This document shows, in pieces, positions 23,843 to 35,869 of a stretch of DNA of 64,000 nt. Both the position numbers and the translations under genes were made by a program. A model generated the notes under the pieces. It was not told the origin of the DNA, did no database searches, and worked only from the letters and a program-made list of their open reading frames with translations. How positions within the stretch are numbered: the stretch's first letter is position 1; each line of letters starts with the position of its first letter. Source of the DNA: Escallonia rubra (taxonomy: Eukaryota > Streptophyta > Magnoliopsida > Escalloniales > Escalloniaceae); contig JAVXUO010000586.1 in NCBI GenBank assembly GCA_033065855.1, positions 107,001 to 171,000 of the forward strand, in the 5' to 3' direction.

Positions 23843-24378
23843 AGTGGATAAGGATGGGGCAAAGGGAGCAGCCAAAGCATCTGACAGAACCCTTGGAGGA
23901 ATCTACCTCATCGCAAGAATTCAAGGATTAAGTGAGTTTGATGGTTATCAGGTAGCTTCTCTGGATTCAGAAGAACCTTCCAACTCTTGGGCTCTTCCTG
24001 TGGTGACATTACCAAGCATTAATTGATGTTGCTCTTCCCAACATTGACCATCATTTAATATATCCAATTAGTAAGTAGTGAATGTGACGGCCTCGAGTAT
24101 ACTGTTAGAAGACAACCGTGATTGTAAACAAGACCTTGCTAGGATCATGAAGAGTTGTTGTTTAGGATAAGTGGTTGAAGGCAGAAATTCGGCAGGTGGC
24201 ACTGGAAGGAAAGAGCCCAAAGGAGAAATTCTAAGGACTTGCTGACAGCGGAAAGAAATTTTATGTGGAATGCAGCAAGAAAGAATGGAATTTAGTCCTA
24301 AATAAGATCCCCTTTAGATGGCCTATCAAGGCAGAAACTACGAAATCAGCAAAAATAAGCACGTGGACTTGGACAGTA
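23843..24378 (+). pseudogene. Fragment of an unrecognised plant gene, frameshifted
   Basis: One frame gives DKDGAKGAAKAS, then LGGIYLIARIQGLSEFDGYQ and SWALPVVTLPSI. After a frameshift near 24020 another frame gives DVALPNIDHH. Further fragments read DLARIMKSCC, DKWLKAEIRQVALEGKSPK and KKFYVECSKKEWNLVLNKIP. The last ends at a perfect GTAAGT donor at 24379. The pieces look like one conserved soluble protein, but stops and phase changes separate them. I do not recognise the family. A solo LTR at 24458 lies in what would be the following intron, so the rest of the gene may be missing or displaced. Confidence 0.45.
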
Positions 24379-24457
24379 AGTATGCTAGGCAATAAACAAA
24401 AGGAAAGCCATTCCAGAAAGAAAAGGCAATAGATGGACATGCTATATGCATTGATAG

Positions 24458-26688
24458 TGTTGCTGCTAAAAATATGTTCAGCGTACGTTCCAGAACCCGA
24501 GCCTGGACCGATGACCTGCAAGACAAAAACCTAGTGACCGCCGGGTGGGAGGGGTTCCCAGCGAAGAACTCTCTGATACTTACGTCAGAGCGCAGTTACA
24601 AGGATAATAACTCTGAAAAATCATTAAAGACTGTGTCTCTGTCATTGTCCTCATACCTAGGGGTAGACCCTTTTATATAGGAAAAGACTCCTAGTAGGAC
24701 TAGGTCGTGGGCCAGATGTGTTAGGATCGTGTTAGGATCCTCGAGGATCATGTCATGATCTCTGAGGACTCTTTTAAAATCCTGATAAGATAATCATCAA
24801 TCTCCCAGTTTGACTAGGATCACCGGGTGTCCCCCAATTATTGAGAGTTATATTTGAGTTATATCATAAGCCCCCACTTCCTTAGCTCAATTTCTTGGCT
24901 GAGGAAGTTATACCAAGTGTCTTGAGACACACACTAGGTTTATAAGGGATTCTCCATCCGCTTGTAGGGGTAAATAATATTTCTCTACTCCATGTGCTCG
25001 GACCTAAGCTCTTAGGAGCTTAAGCGATGGAACTTTGCCCAAGTAGGGTGCTTGAACTCTAGCTCTTGAGAGCTAGGTCTTTAGAATGTCGCCTAAGTAG
25101 GCTATTCAAAATCATTTTTGGGAATACGAATCATGGGAGCCTCTCTCAGGAGAGGACACAAAGATGTGCATGCAAGTTGTTGCATGTGCTAAGTGTTTGA
25201 ATATCCCCTTGAGGGGTCACCTCCATTTGGAGGGTGTTTGTTTTGTGCAAGTGTGAGGTCTTTAGCTTGAGCTGACCACATCATGCTTGCGTTTTACTTT
25301 GACACGAACTCTTATCATCCGCTAAGAGCTGGAAAAAAAAGCCTCGCACTCACGCTTGGCTAGGTTTTGAATTGACAAAGAATGGTGGGGGGGGGTGAAG
25401 TCCCATTTAGTTCTTTGTCATTTCACGGGTTAGAACTGTAGCTAAACCGTTTGGAAAGAACTTGAGCTTTATCATATCACCCTCGGGGATGTTCGTCCCT
25501 CAAGGGACTGACCTAGAGGGCTAGTGGAACGTAGAGTTCTGGTAAATTCCCTTGAGGGCTAATGGAGCACAGAGCTCATGTAAATACCCTCGGGGGTTTG
25601 ATGGAACATAGAGTTTCCGTACACGCTCTCGAGGGCGAATGGAGCGTGGAGCTCATGAAAATAACCTTGAGGGTTTGACAAAACTTAAAGTTCTTGTCGT
25701 ACGCGCCCTCAGGGGCGGATGAACTCGAGGGGGTTTAACGGACCTTAAAGTTCTCGTCGTACACGCCCTCGGGGACGGATGGAGCGCCAAGCTCATGAAA
25801 ATACCCTCGGGGGTTTGACAGAACTTAGAGTTCTCGTCCTACGTGCCGCTTGGGGGCAGATGGAACGCAAAGCTCATGGAAAATACCCTCGGGGGTTTGA
25901 TGGAACTTAGAGTTCTCATCGTACGTGCCCTCGAGGGCAGATGAAGTGCCAAACTCATGAAAATACCCTCGGGGGTTTGATGGAACTTATAGTTCTTGTC
26001 CTACGCACCCTCGGGGGCGGATGGAGCGCAAAGCTCATGAAAATACCCTCGGGGATTTGACAGAACTTAGAGTTCTCGTCATACTCGCCCTCGGTGGCGG
26101 ATGGAGTGCAAAGGTCATGAAAAGTACCCCCGGGGGTTTCGGTAGAAGCAAAAAGTACTTGTTGTCTCGACGCTAAATAAGAAGGCTCGGGGCATTGAGC
26201 CCGTAATATGGCCGCTACTTGAAGCCCTCATGTTTGAAAGAACACAGGGATTAGGCCCGTAATATTGCTAATATTGTAAGATATGAAGGCCCCCCCCCCC
26301 CCCCCCCCGGCATGGATATACAATTACGGCTTTTCAGCCTATATGCAAGGCACGGTCATAAGAAGACCTGTAGGAACAATATAGAAGACCATAATCCGCC
26401 TGCTCTACTGGACGAGCATATAAAGCTAGAGGACGTGGAGTCTGTCTGAGCAAGATATCACTGGGTAATCAATAAAGTAGTTGCTGCAGTTTATCAATAT
26501 ACAGATAAGCAACTAGATTCAGTTTGCCGGTTGCCTGAGCTTGAGCTTACAGTTATATCAGGCATATTAGCGATGCCATCAGCAAAGGCTGGTGATGTGC
26601 TTCGATTTGCTAGATGCGCTGAGAGCATGCGTGCCTTCATTACCGTAAAATTTGCTTATCAACAAGCAGAGGTGTGAACTATATCACA
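24458..26688 (-). mobile_element. Solo LTR with perfect GATAG target duplication
   Basis: Read on the minus strand it runs TGTGATATAGTTCACACC to TTTTTAGCAGCAACA. Both flanks are GATAG (24453-24457 and 26689-26693). A minus-strand TATA box (CTATATAAAAGG, about 24670-24681) sits roughly 215 bp from its 3' end. The 3' 390 bp recur at 33815-34204, where the primer-binding region is also kept. The interior has a tandem array and a 20-odd-base C run near 26288-26308. Confidence 0.88.
25540..26140. repeat. Tandem array of ~80-bp units inside the solo LTR
   Basis: Seven to eight units containing ATACCCTCGGGGGTTTGA, GAACTTAGAGTTCTCGTC and GCGGATGGAGCGCAAAGC blocks. The units vary mainly in the CGTACGCGCCCTC segment. 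Confidence 0.85.
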
Positions 26689-27192
26689 GATAGAGGCCAC
26701 CGTATGACCTAATACAACACGAGATGATATATAATGTCGAGTCGGTAGGATACTGCTGCGGAAACCCAAGACATGACTTCAAGCCACAGGGCGCTGTGAA
26801 TTCGTTCCTTGCTTATGAAGTGGTTTATATGTCACCGTTGATGCTTGCAGGCGCAGTTTAAACCCTTGCAACAAGAAAAAAAAGTATGTGATTGAAAAAA
26901 CCAACCTTTGAAGCAATAAAGCATATCAAAGTGCAAATATGTTTTTAATAGGGATAATACCATTTTAGTCCCCTGAACTATCCCCACTTTTTTATTTTGG
27001 TCCCTGTACTTTAAAATTCGTTAAATCAGTCCCCGTACTTTGTTCCGTTATCAAAAAGAACCTTCCGTTGAGATTTCCTGTCAAAAGAGACCATGTGACA
27101 GGCACGTGGTCGTTTTTTGAAGGGTATTTCCGGCAAGTGAAGACAAATGGACGGGATTTTGGGGGGTTTTTTGGTTGAAGAATGAACAGACA

Positions 27193-27650
27193 ATGGAGAA
27201 TCCAAGGTCCATGCCCACAACCCTGAGCCGGTACGAGAACCAGCGCCGGGACTGGAACATGTTCGGGCAGTACCTGCGCAACCATCGGCCTCCGCTCTCC
27301 CTCGTCCGTTGCATCGGTGCCCACATCCTCGAGTTCCTTCGCTACCTCAACTAGTTCGGCCACCATTCCCCACCCGCTAAGGTCCATGCCCACCCATGCC
27401 TTTTCTTCGGCCACCCTTCCCCACCCGCCCCCTGCCCCCTCCACTAGGCCTGGGGTAGCCTAGGCGACCGATGCCTCATCGGTCGCCTCTGCGCCGCCTT
27501 CGAAGAGAACAAAGGCAAGCCCGAGTCGAACCCATTTGGGGCGCTGCCGTCCGACTTTACCTCAGCAAAATCCGCGATTCACAGTCCAAAGCACGGGGGA
27601 TCAGCTACGAGAAAAAGAAGCGGCGCCCACCCTATTACTCTTCCGATCTC
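27193..27650 (+). pseudogene. Captured ALOG (LSH/G1) domain fragment
   Basis: From an ATG at 27193 the frame reads [18 protein letters not shown], then [20 protein letters not shown] and RYLN, followed by a stop at 27352 where the family has Gln. The same frame continues CLFFGHPSPPAPCPLH, another stop, AWGSL, and [18 protein letters not shown]. After a one-base loss near 27543 a second frame reads [20 protein letters not shown] and YEKKKRRP. Together these cover the whole ALOG DNA-binding domain, including the zinc-ribbon insert and the KKKR nuclear signal. ALOG proteins (Arabidopsis LSH, rice G1) are plant developmental transcription regulators. Two stops and the frameshift rule out a full-length product. 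Confidence 0.9.
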
Positions 27651-27862
27651 GGCCGTTCATTTCAAGAACCCTTCCGATCTTGGCGATGGCTGCCGGAGCA
27701 ACCAGATGAACCTCCGCAAAATCCGCGATTCGTAGTCCAAAGCACAGGGGATCAGCTACGAGAAGAAGAAGCGGTGCCCACCCTATTACTCTTCCGATCT
27801 CGGCCGTTCATTTCAAGAACCCTTCCGATCTTGGCGATGGCTGCCGGAGTGACCAGATGAAC
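27567..27862 (+). repeat. 151-bp tandem duplication in the Pack-MULE
   Basis: The segment from AAAATCCGCGATTC through GATGGCTGCCGGAG is present twice, starting at 27567 and 27718. It duplicates the 3' part of the ALOG domain and its downstream sequence. Confidence 0.88.
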
Positions 27863-28064
27863 CATTGGATTGCCGGAAATACCCTTCAAAAAACGACAAC
27901 GTGCATGTCACGTGGTCTCTTTTGACGGGAAATCTCAACGGAGGGTTCTATTTGATAACGGAACAAAGTACGGGGACTGATTTAACGAATTTTAAAGTAC
28001 ATGGACCAAAATAAAAAAGCGGGGATAGTTCAGGGGACTAAAATGGTATTATCCCTTTTTAATA

Positions 28065-28618
28065 TAGAAATAAGAATGATGATTAGACACTGTGGCCCAT
28101 TAGGGCTTTTTGGCTAGCCGACAGGGTGCGCTGCACTGCGTGTCGCAAGTGAGCTTAAAAAGTTATAGCAGTTGGTAATACCCAACATGTAATGTCTCTG
28201 CGCCAATCGGCACAATTGCATAATGCTACACCAAAAATTAAATAGGTCTAGGTAATAGAAGTACACTGAAAGTAGCCTTTGAGAGGCTTGCTAGCGCCTA
28301 AAAGCCGCTTTATTTTTAATGGCGCGGCGTGCATATAAAATGCACACAGATTTTTAAAAAATGTAATGCACATGTTAAATAGATGAGACCCTGGGAGTCT
28401 CAAATTTAAATTGGTCTTTTTCTTTTAAAAGCTTAATGATGCTTTAGAAAGCATGTGGCCTAAGTCAAATAAATAAGACCATTTGGGTTTTAAACATAAA
28501 TATGATTTTTGCACATGTTAAAATCTTAATGCTTTTAAAAGGTGTGGCATGTGCGAAATAAAGGAGACCTCTTGGATCTTAACTCTAAATACCCATAATC
28601 ATGGGGTGAAAAGTTGAA
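28065..28618. other. AT-rich spacer with degenerate ~85-bp repeats
   Basis: Loosely repeated GCACATGTTAAA, TAAATAAGACC and AGCTTAATG blocks; no gene seen. It lies between two MULEs and may be retroelement interior. Confidence 0.45.
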
Positions 28619-28627
28619 TATTTTAAA

Positions 28628-29842
28628 GGGTTAATTACACTCATATCCATGAGGTTTAGGTGAAATTACACGTGTGTCCATAAGTTTGAAAAATAGGCAC
28701 TTATATCCTTTGACCTAACAGAATACAAGAATACATAACGGTTTGGAAGAAATGACCGTATTGCCCATGACTCCAAATTTATTGAAATGCCACCCATGTC
28801 AATGCAAACGAATCTTCATATTACACTAAGGATCCACAGGCCACCAGGTACCACCTCCACCTGCAAGACCCTTCAAGATCTCACCTACGTTCAGATCTTA
28901 TGTGAAGAGAATAACTTCATGGGTCGCTTATTTGGGTTGCGATCGGTTTACATATGGGTTGTTAAAATGGGTTGAGCAGTGGCTTGGGGCGGTGGGTCGT
29001 TGGGGTAGGTGGCGTTGGGATGGTGCACAGATGGTGTTGAGGTGTGACGATGGTGCGATGGGGGTCCGGTGGCTTGAAGCGGTGGATCGCGACAGTGGGT
29101 CGTCGTGGTATGCGGTGTTGGGATGGTGCGTAGGTGGTGTTGAGGAATGACAGTGGTGCGATTGGGGTCACGGTGGCTTGTCGAGGCAGAGGCTCGTGGT
29201 GGGGTATCGCGACAGGGGCTCACGGCGCGGGTGTTGAAGGAGGATTACGGTCACAGCTAAGGAAGATGGATTTGAGGGAGGATTGAGTCGGATCTTTTGC
29301 GGCGGTGCGGGTGAACGGGCTGCCCTGTGTGGTTGAGGCTGCGGCGGGGTAACAGCACTGCCGTGAGTTGTTAAGGTCACCGGCGGCGGGGTGAGAGAGG
29401 GAGGTGCCGGCGCCGGGGTGGGGAATGAAGGCTGATTGAAACCCTAATCCTAAATTAGGCTTTGGCAACCCTTGAAACCCTAATTTGAAAATCATAACCC
29501 TAAATTAGGCTTTGAAAACCCTAATTCTAAATTTAGTGAAAACCTAAGTTGAAAAACCTAAGTTGAAAACCCTAAGTTTAATATTAGGATTTCAAACACT
29601 AATTTTTAAAATTAGGGTTTGAAAACCCTAATTGAAAATATAAAGTACAAGGGTAATATTGCCATTTTAAAAGTACGTATTGATGACATCATGAAAATAG
29701 TATACTTTTTGGACGGATACATAACAGATGGACACAAGTGTTACCTTTTTAACGTTTGTGGTCACGATATGTTACCTTTTGAAACTTAGTGTCCTTGACT
29801 GTAATTTCACCCAAACCTCACGGACATAAGTGTAATTAACCC
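28628..29842. mobile_element. Non-autonomous MULE
   Basis: Starts GGGTTAATTACACTCATATC and ends with the inverse of GGGTTAATTACACTTATGTC. Both flanks are the perfect 9-bp duplication TATTTTAAA (28619-28627 and 29843-29851). The TIRs are clear for about 45 bp and degrade inward. The interior has a GC-rich core (28970-29440) without a recognised protein, then a stretch of AAACCCTAA and TTAGGGTTT blocks at 29440-29640. No transposase. Confidence 0.9.
29440..29640. repeat. Interspersed AAACCCTAA / TTAGGGTTT blocks
   Basis: About ten plant-telomere-like heptamers in both orientations, separated by AT-rich spacers. They are not in the head-to-tail order of a real telomeric array. A similar tract is at 16150-16250. 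Confidence 0.6.
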
Positions 29843-29851
29843 TATTTTAAA

Positions 29852-31237
29852 ATCGGAAGAATGCACCTTTTTTTTGTGAATCTGCCTATTCTTCTTCCAG
29901 AATGAAGGTGAGGGAATCGACAGCACCGGCACTCGGCACGACTCCGGCGAATGAAACGGCGGGGCAGTGACTGATGAGGAGTTCTTGCGACTGAATCTGG
30001 ACCAAAGGCCGCGACAGTCATCGGGTCGCCAGGGCTTTGGACAGCTATGCGGCCGTCGCCGGTGGCCATGGAGCAAATCTGAACAGACGGTAGCGGCATG
30101 CCGCCGATTGCATGCTCTTGGCTGGGATTGCAGCAATAACGCTGCTACTGGCCGTGACGGGGAGCTTCGTTAGGGCTGGCGGCGTTGTGAGGATTTGGCA
30201 ATGGCGGCCACCGATGGTGGTAGACAACGGCGGTCTGCTCTGATTGGCGACAACCTTCCTCTCTCCTTTTTTTTTTGAGATGTTGTCGATGCTTCGGCAG
30301 CTTCGTGATGGTTATGTGGCTGCATCAGCGCGGCGGCGATGACGCTACCTTATCACGACGGCGACGACACCTGCTGGTGCCACTATAAGTCACCATCGAC
30401 ACTGGTCGGTGAAGTAGCACTTCCGCGGTTGGCTTGCGGCGGACGGCGCGATGTCGGAGAAGGTCGCGGTGGACGACGCTTAGGACACTATTTTTCTAAG
30501 GTCGCGGAGGACGGCGCTGAGGACACTATTTTTCTTCTCTTGTGTCGCTGCTCCGGCAGCTTTGTGGTAGTCGTGCGGCTGACTTTGGTGGCCATGGTTA
30601 CGGCGGCGTTGGCCCTTTTTGCCAAGGCCGTTGTGCGGTGGAGTTTGGCCGGAGTGGTACAACGGGGGATCTGGCAGCCCTTGGTCGCGAGGCTGAGATA
30701 GCGACGGCGGTGTCAGTTGCAGTGGCGTCGACTGGACCAAACCTGGCGGCGATGCACCTCAGAAAATTATGGCAGCGTGCATCTCGACAGCTCGATGGTG
30801 GCGGTGTAACAGTGACAGTTTGTGCCCCAGTCTTCTTTTGCTCGACTCCGGTGGTTACGCCGATTGGCGCTGGCGACGGGTTATGCCGATAAGCCTCGGT
30901 AGTTCTCACCGCGCTGCTTCTTTCTTTCTTTTTTCTTCGATAGTTGGGGTTGCATTACCGAAAAGGTGACAGAAGAAACAGCCCTTTCGTGGCTGGTTTT
31001 TGTTTGTGATTGGACTGGAGATTTGCAGCGGGGATGGATTGTTTAGCAGTTGAGTGCAAGGCATCCCACCGTCCGGCCGCTTGTTGATGTCGGCTTGATT
31101 GCGACAGTGTAGGCTGCTGTCGCGGAAGTCTTCGGCGGGTTTCGAATAGCCCTATATTTTTCCTCTTGGTTTTGCGTTGATGACGATAGTAGGGCCGTCG
31201 GTCTTGGTTGCCGGCGACAGCTTGTTCAGTTCGGGGG
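29852..31237. other. GC-rich region, no recognised gene
   Basis: Many overlapping open frames on both strands (largest 120 codons, 30339-30701) but none with a domain. A GAGGACACTATTTTTCT-type block and CTTCGGCAGCTTCGTGATGG-type blocks are each duplicated near 30290-30580. It could be captured or decayed coding DNA. Confidence 0.4.
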
Positions 31238-33645
31238 TGCAACGCTAAACGAGCTGGTTAACATATATACCTCAAGGGTAAACAGAGCTTTACTACAAAC
31301 CTTCAACTCGACAGCGGAAGTTTTGCTTAAATGTTACAGTCGTCCATCAGTGAGAAGATTGAACATAACATTATATTACAAACCACCTCACCTTTCTCCT
31401 ATACAAATGCTACACACCAAAACAAAAGAGAAACATTAAAACTCTGCTCACCCTGCATAATACTCCTGACCCTCCTCAAGGTAATTTTCTTCGACCTCTA
31501 GCAAATAAATCAACCCTGAACCTAGAAAAAAAAGTATCGGGAATGGGTCAGCCTGTTGGCTCAGTAGGATATCCGGCGATTCTAAGTCAAAACATGAATT
31601 GATTATATTATGAATGATTAGTACTACATGCAAAATCACTCGAACAGATGCTACATGTTTACTTAAGAATAATCTAACATATCGAGTGTCACCTACAAAT
31701 ATTTTCAAACACTTGCCTTCAAAAGAAACGAGAATATCATGTCGAGCAAGATCAGAAATCTTGTAAAATATATACGAGAATGGCAAGTAAGATCCTAATA
31801 TTAACGTGATCTCAAATATAACCAAAACAATATAAACAAGTTCAAGAAAACATGAGACAAGTACATGAATACCAATATGCAAATATGCCCCTCATGCATG
31901 AGCCAACCTTCCCTGAGTGCGTGAGACTTTTCGTATCGCAACCAACACATATAGTAAGTTCGATAGAAGAAGTCCAACATCATCACAGGCACGCCAATAA
32001 TTCATTTCGGAAAGTAGTACGCATAGCTAGTGCGTATTATCAAGACGTAAACGAGAACGAGAACCCTGGCCGGATAACTCCCAACCCCGGCAATAACACC
32101 CTCAACTCACTTTTTCCTCCTTCACGTGACATGCATAATCATGTATAGATGTCAACAAATTTTTATCAAGTACATCAAAAGAGCTCAAGTCATATTTGTC
32201 ATATTACCAACAAAACACATGCCAACATGTAGACTAATCTCTAAATGCACAAACTAGTTCGGTAATCAAGCAAGAAATAATTTGATGTTCTTCCTTAAGT
32301 ACCCTACTCACATGTATAATTATATTTTTATGTAGATATCTGAGTGTCCATTTAGGACCTGAAATTTACTTAGTTATTCACCACTAAGCCGAACACAAAG
32401 AACTACTAGTTTAGATTACATAATTTGCCAAGTATTTCAATTGGAGCAGGAGTAGTCTGTACTCTGAAAATCATAACAAAATAATTACAAGGCCTCTTCA
32501 GTCAACCTATATATTTAAGGAAACTAGACTTAAATAGATACATCCCAGTATTTTATTTCGTACGAAAATATTATTTTAAGGTCATGTTAAGCCCTTCTAA
32601 AGACAGACTTCAGAATCTGTCCAGCAACAGTTTTACAGGACATGTTTCAATCCACGAATTTTAAACCATAGTAATAGTACTTTAAATAATCTTAAATTTT
32701 TTTTATACTCTATACATGTATTAGTATAACATATAAAATAACCAAGTCCATATATCAACTAAAAGTATACCTTTTTAAGCACCAAAGTTACTCTAATTTC
32801 ATGACTGTACAGTTTCACATGATAGGTTTCAAGCCACGAATTTTAAGCCATAGTAATAATACTTGAAATAATCTGAAATTTGTTTTGTATACTCTAATTA
32901 TGTATTAGTAAAACATGTAAAATAACCAAACCCATATCTTAACTAAAACTATACATTTCTTGGCACCAAAGTTATCTTATTTTTTGACTGTTTTGCAGGT
33001 TTTGTAACATATCTCATTTAAGATCATTACAAGCAAGTTTGTAAGTATTTCACCACTCATAATACTTCTCAAACATGCTTTAAAAACTTAAAAGCACAAG
33101 ATAACCTACCTCCAAGAAGATTAAGCTCAAGCCAATTCAAGAAAGTTGATGCAAATCTCTCTCATTTATTCTTTATTCTCTTCTTCCTTTCTCTCTTTTC
33201 TTTTCTTTCTTCTTCTTTCTCTTTTTTTCCTACTCTTTCCCTTCTCTTTGTTCTATTTTGGCCGAAAGGTAATCTTCCACCTCCACCTTCTCTTTTGTTT
33301 TTAAGTTATCCACTTAACTTCTCTTTCCATTTTCTTAATCTTTTCCTTTGATTACTCACCACCAAATAATAGGAGGTGGCAAGTCCTCCAACAATTATTT
33401 CAAGAGCAACACATGGAATGCCACTAATACTAACTTTTTATATTTCCATATTGGCCCAAAGGTTTTGCATAATTACTTTTTAACCCCCAAAGTTTTATAT
33501 AATTATATTTTGGCCCATAACTTAATTTCAACATTTATTTTATGTAAACAAATAACGTAACACAATTCTATTATTTCAATCAAATTTAAATATGTTTAAA
33601 CTTAATAAAATGATTAGAAGCTAATTAAGATTGGGGTCTCACATG
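31238..33645 (-). mobile_element. LTR-like element, reverse orientation, left end uncertain
   Basis: The right edge read on the minus strand is TGTGAGACCCCAATC, like the starts of the LTRs at 14690-17479 and 45519-49334. The left edge is placed at TGCAACGC by analogy only; no matching target duplication was found. It interrupts the leader region of the LTR remnant at 33646-34204. No coding region is seen. Confidence 0.5.
32628..32990. repeat. 182-bp tandem duplication
   Basis: Two adjacent copies, starting at 32628 and 32810, share CCACGAATTTTAA, CATAGTAATA and ATGTATTAGTA blocks. Confidence 0.8.
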
Positions 33646-34204
33646 TTCTATCCTGAAGGTTTTTTGTTTTTTGGATTGCGACGACAATTGAATCTGTCAC
33701 CAGACGTAGCGGCGATTTTGTAGACATGTAGCCACCGGGAGTTCGCGGTACAACCGGTTGAGGTTTCTTGAGGTCAATCGGCTAGGCTGGCGGGTCCCAC
33801 AAATGGCGCTAATATGTTGCTGCTAAAAATATGCTCCGTGTACATTCCGAATCGATGACCTGTAAGATAGAAAATGAGTGACCGCCGGGTGGGGTTCCCG
33901 GCGGAGAACTCTCCGATGCTTAAGTCAGAGCGCAGCTACATGATAATAACTCTGAAAAAGTATTAAAGACTGTGTGTCTGTCATTGTCCTCAAACCTGGG
34001 GGGTAGACCATTTTATATAGGAGAAGACTCCTAAAAGAACTGGGCCGTGGCCCAAATGTGTTAGGATAGCGTTAGGACCCTTGAGGATCACGTCACGATC
34101 TTTGAGGACTCTTTTAGAATCCTGATAATGTAATCATCAATCTCCCAGTTCGACTAGAATCGCAGGGTGTCCCCCAATTATTGGGAGTTATATTTGAGTT
34201 ATAT
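33646..34204 (-). mobile_element. Truncated LTR with primer-binding region
   Basis: 33815-34204 matches the 3' 390 bp of the solo LTR at 24458-26688. Read on the minus strand, the LTR end ...GCAACA is followed by TATTAGCGCCATTTGTGGGA, resembling the TGGCGCC...GTGGGA leader common after plant gypsy-type LTRs. The U3 part is lost at 34204. Confidence 0.72.
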
Positions 34205-34224
34205 AAAAAAGAAAACATAGAAAT

Positions 34225-34509
34225 ATGAGTTGCCGGAACATCAACATCCACAGACCAAGTATCATGAAAGAAGATAATACAGATATTTCAGAACCTAATC
34301 ATATTAGTTGCAAATGGTTCGTTCCAATCTTCAACATTGGAGCAGAAACTAAAGTAATTTCCAAGAAGCAAGATAATCATGAACATGCATGTAACGAATT
34401 GATAGAGAGTTTCAAAGTTCTTACAACCCCATTGGTTTTAAGCTTCAATTTTTGAATGAACTAGACACATCAATCAGGTCGTCCAAATCGGGTTTGCCTT
34501 GTGACATGG
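34225..34509. other. Short spacer with an unrecognised open frame
   Basis: A 76-codon frame at 34225-34455 has no recognised domain; probably not a gene. Confidence 0.3.
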
Positions 34510-35869
34510 TGTTGCTAGCCCATCCTAGCTTTGCAATTTTGACCGCTTTTGGGTCTTATTCTTGTGTCACTTCAACATTTTCAACGATCAAAGTTCAATA
34601 CTTTCAAGCCAGTCAATCCGATGCACAAACTCAAGTCACGTGCCCATCACTTTCTTCTTCATAAATTTCTTTCTCTGGGTCCATTTCGACGCGCCTCTTT
34701 CATTCCAAAGGAGTCGATGGTGTGTCACTCGATGGTGTGCCACGTGTCACTTGATGACACATGCATGCTTTTGTTTATAAACAGTATACTTTGGATTTCA
34801 TTTCAAGGGACTGAAACTCATCCCACATTTCACTTTCTCACACTAAAATCTCATAGCTCAGAACTCCTAGAGAGCGAAACAATTTGGACCTCAACTCAGA
34901 ACCCTATTCTTGGGCCTTGACTCTGGACCTAAGTATCGAATTGTGAATGTTGTCATGTATTTACCATGTGCACTACAAGAAAAAGGGTTTTTATCAATGA
35001 ATATTTAGCGACGGACTCAAATCCGTTACCGACGGATAATTCGGTCGGTAAAAGTACGTCGCTACAAACTTTTACCGACGGGTCTTCTGTTGGTAAAGAG
35101 TTTTTACCGACAGATTTTTACCAACGGTTTTTTGGCGAAGGATTTGCCGTCGCTAAAAGGTTTATAAAATTTTCCTATTTTCGGCCGCTTTTTAAAAAAC
35201 TTTTGTGGAAACTTTTTAGCGACAGAACGTACAAATTCTGTCGCTAAAACCCCCAAATTAAGGTAGCCATTTGCGACGGAATATTCCGTCACTAGAAGTC
35301 TTGACTTAAACAACAGACACTTAGCTACAGTGTATATCCATCGCTAAAAGTTTTGTTATAAAATTAAAACCCTTAATTTCTCGATCCCCGTTTTTCTTTC
35401 TCTCTCTCTGGTTCTCACTCAACCCCGATTTCTTCCCCCGGTGACCCTCCCTTCCCCCGCCGCCACAGCCCCCCACAACGCCGTGCAAAGCTATAGCTCC
35501 TGTCGGCCCCCACTGTCGCGCCACCACCGCCGCCGCCACACCACCTTTGCCGCCGATATGCCCATTTTACCCCTAATTGTGGTTTAATGTATGTGTTTAA
35601 CTCTGTGTGTGTGTGTGTGTGTTTTGGATATGGCAGTTAGAAAAAATTTAATGAATTCAATTTGTAAATAACCCTGATTAACCCCGATCAACCCTAATTA
35701 AACCCTAATATATTCCTAATTAACCCTAATTATCCTAAGTACAATCTAACCCTGACTATATACTTCAACCCTGAACTTAATCACAAGTGGGACAATATCA
35801 ACTCCGCGAATGAACTCAGCGAATTCTAAAGTGACTAATCCTAATTAACCTTAATTAGCTCTTACTTAA

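Larger units (their letters stand above)
26951..28055 (+). mobile_element. Pack-MULE carrying an ALOG-domain gene fragment
   Basis: The terminal inverted repeats are about 185 bp long (26951-27135 and 27871-28055) and differ at only a few positions, so the element is young. It begins and ends GGGATAATACCATTTTAG. Both flanks are the perfect 9-bp duplication TTTTTAATA (26942-26950 and 28056-28064), as expected for MULEs. There is no transposase. The interior is GC-rich and consists of a host-gene segment encoding an ALOG domain plus a local tandem duplication, which makes this a Pack-MULE. Confidence 0.93.

Noticed and set aside
26992..27444. 150-codon minus-strand gene in the Pack-MULE
   Set aside because: It is antisense to the ALOG domain and into the TIR; the sense strand explains the sequence.
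29440..29640. Interstitial telomere
   Set aside because: TTAGGGTTT and AAACCCTAA blocks are mixed in orientation and spaced irregularly, not head-to-tail.
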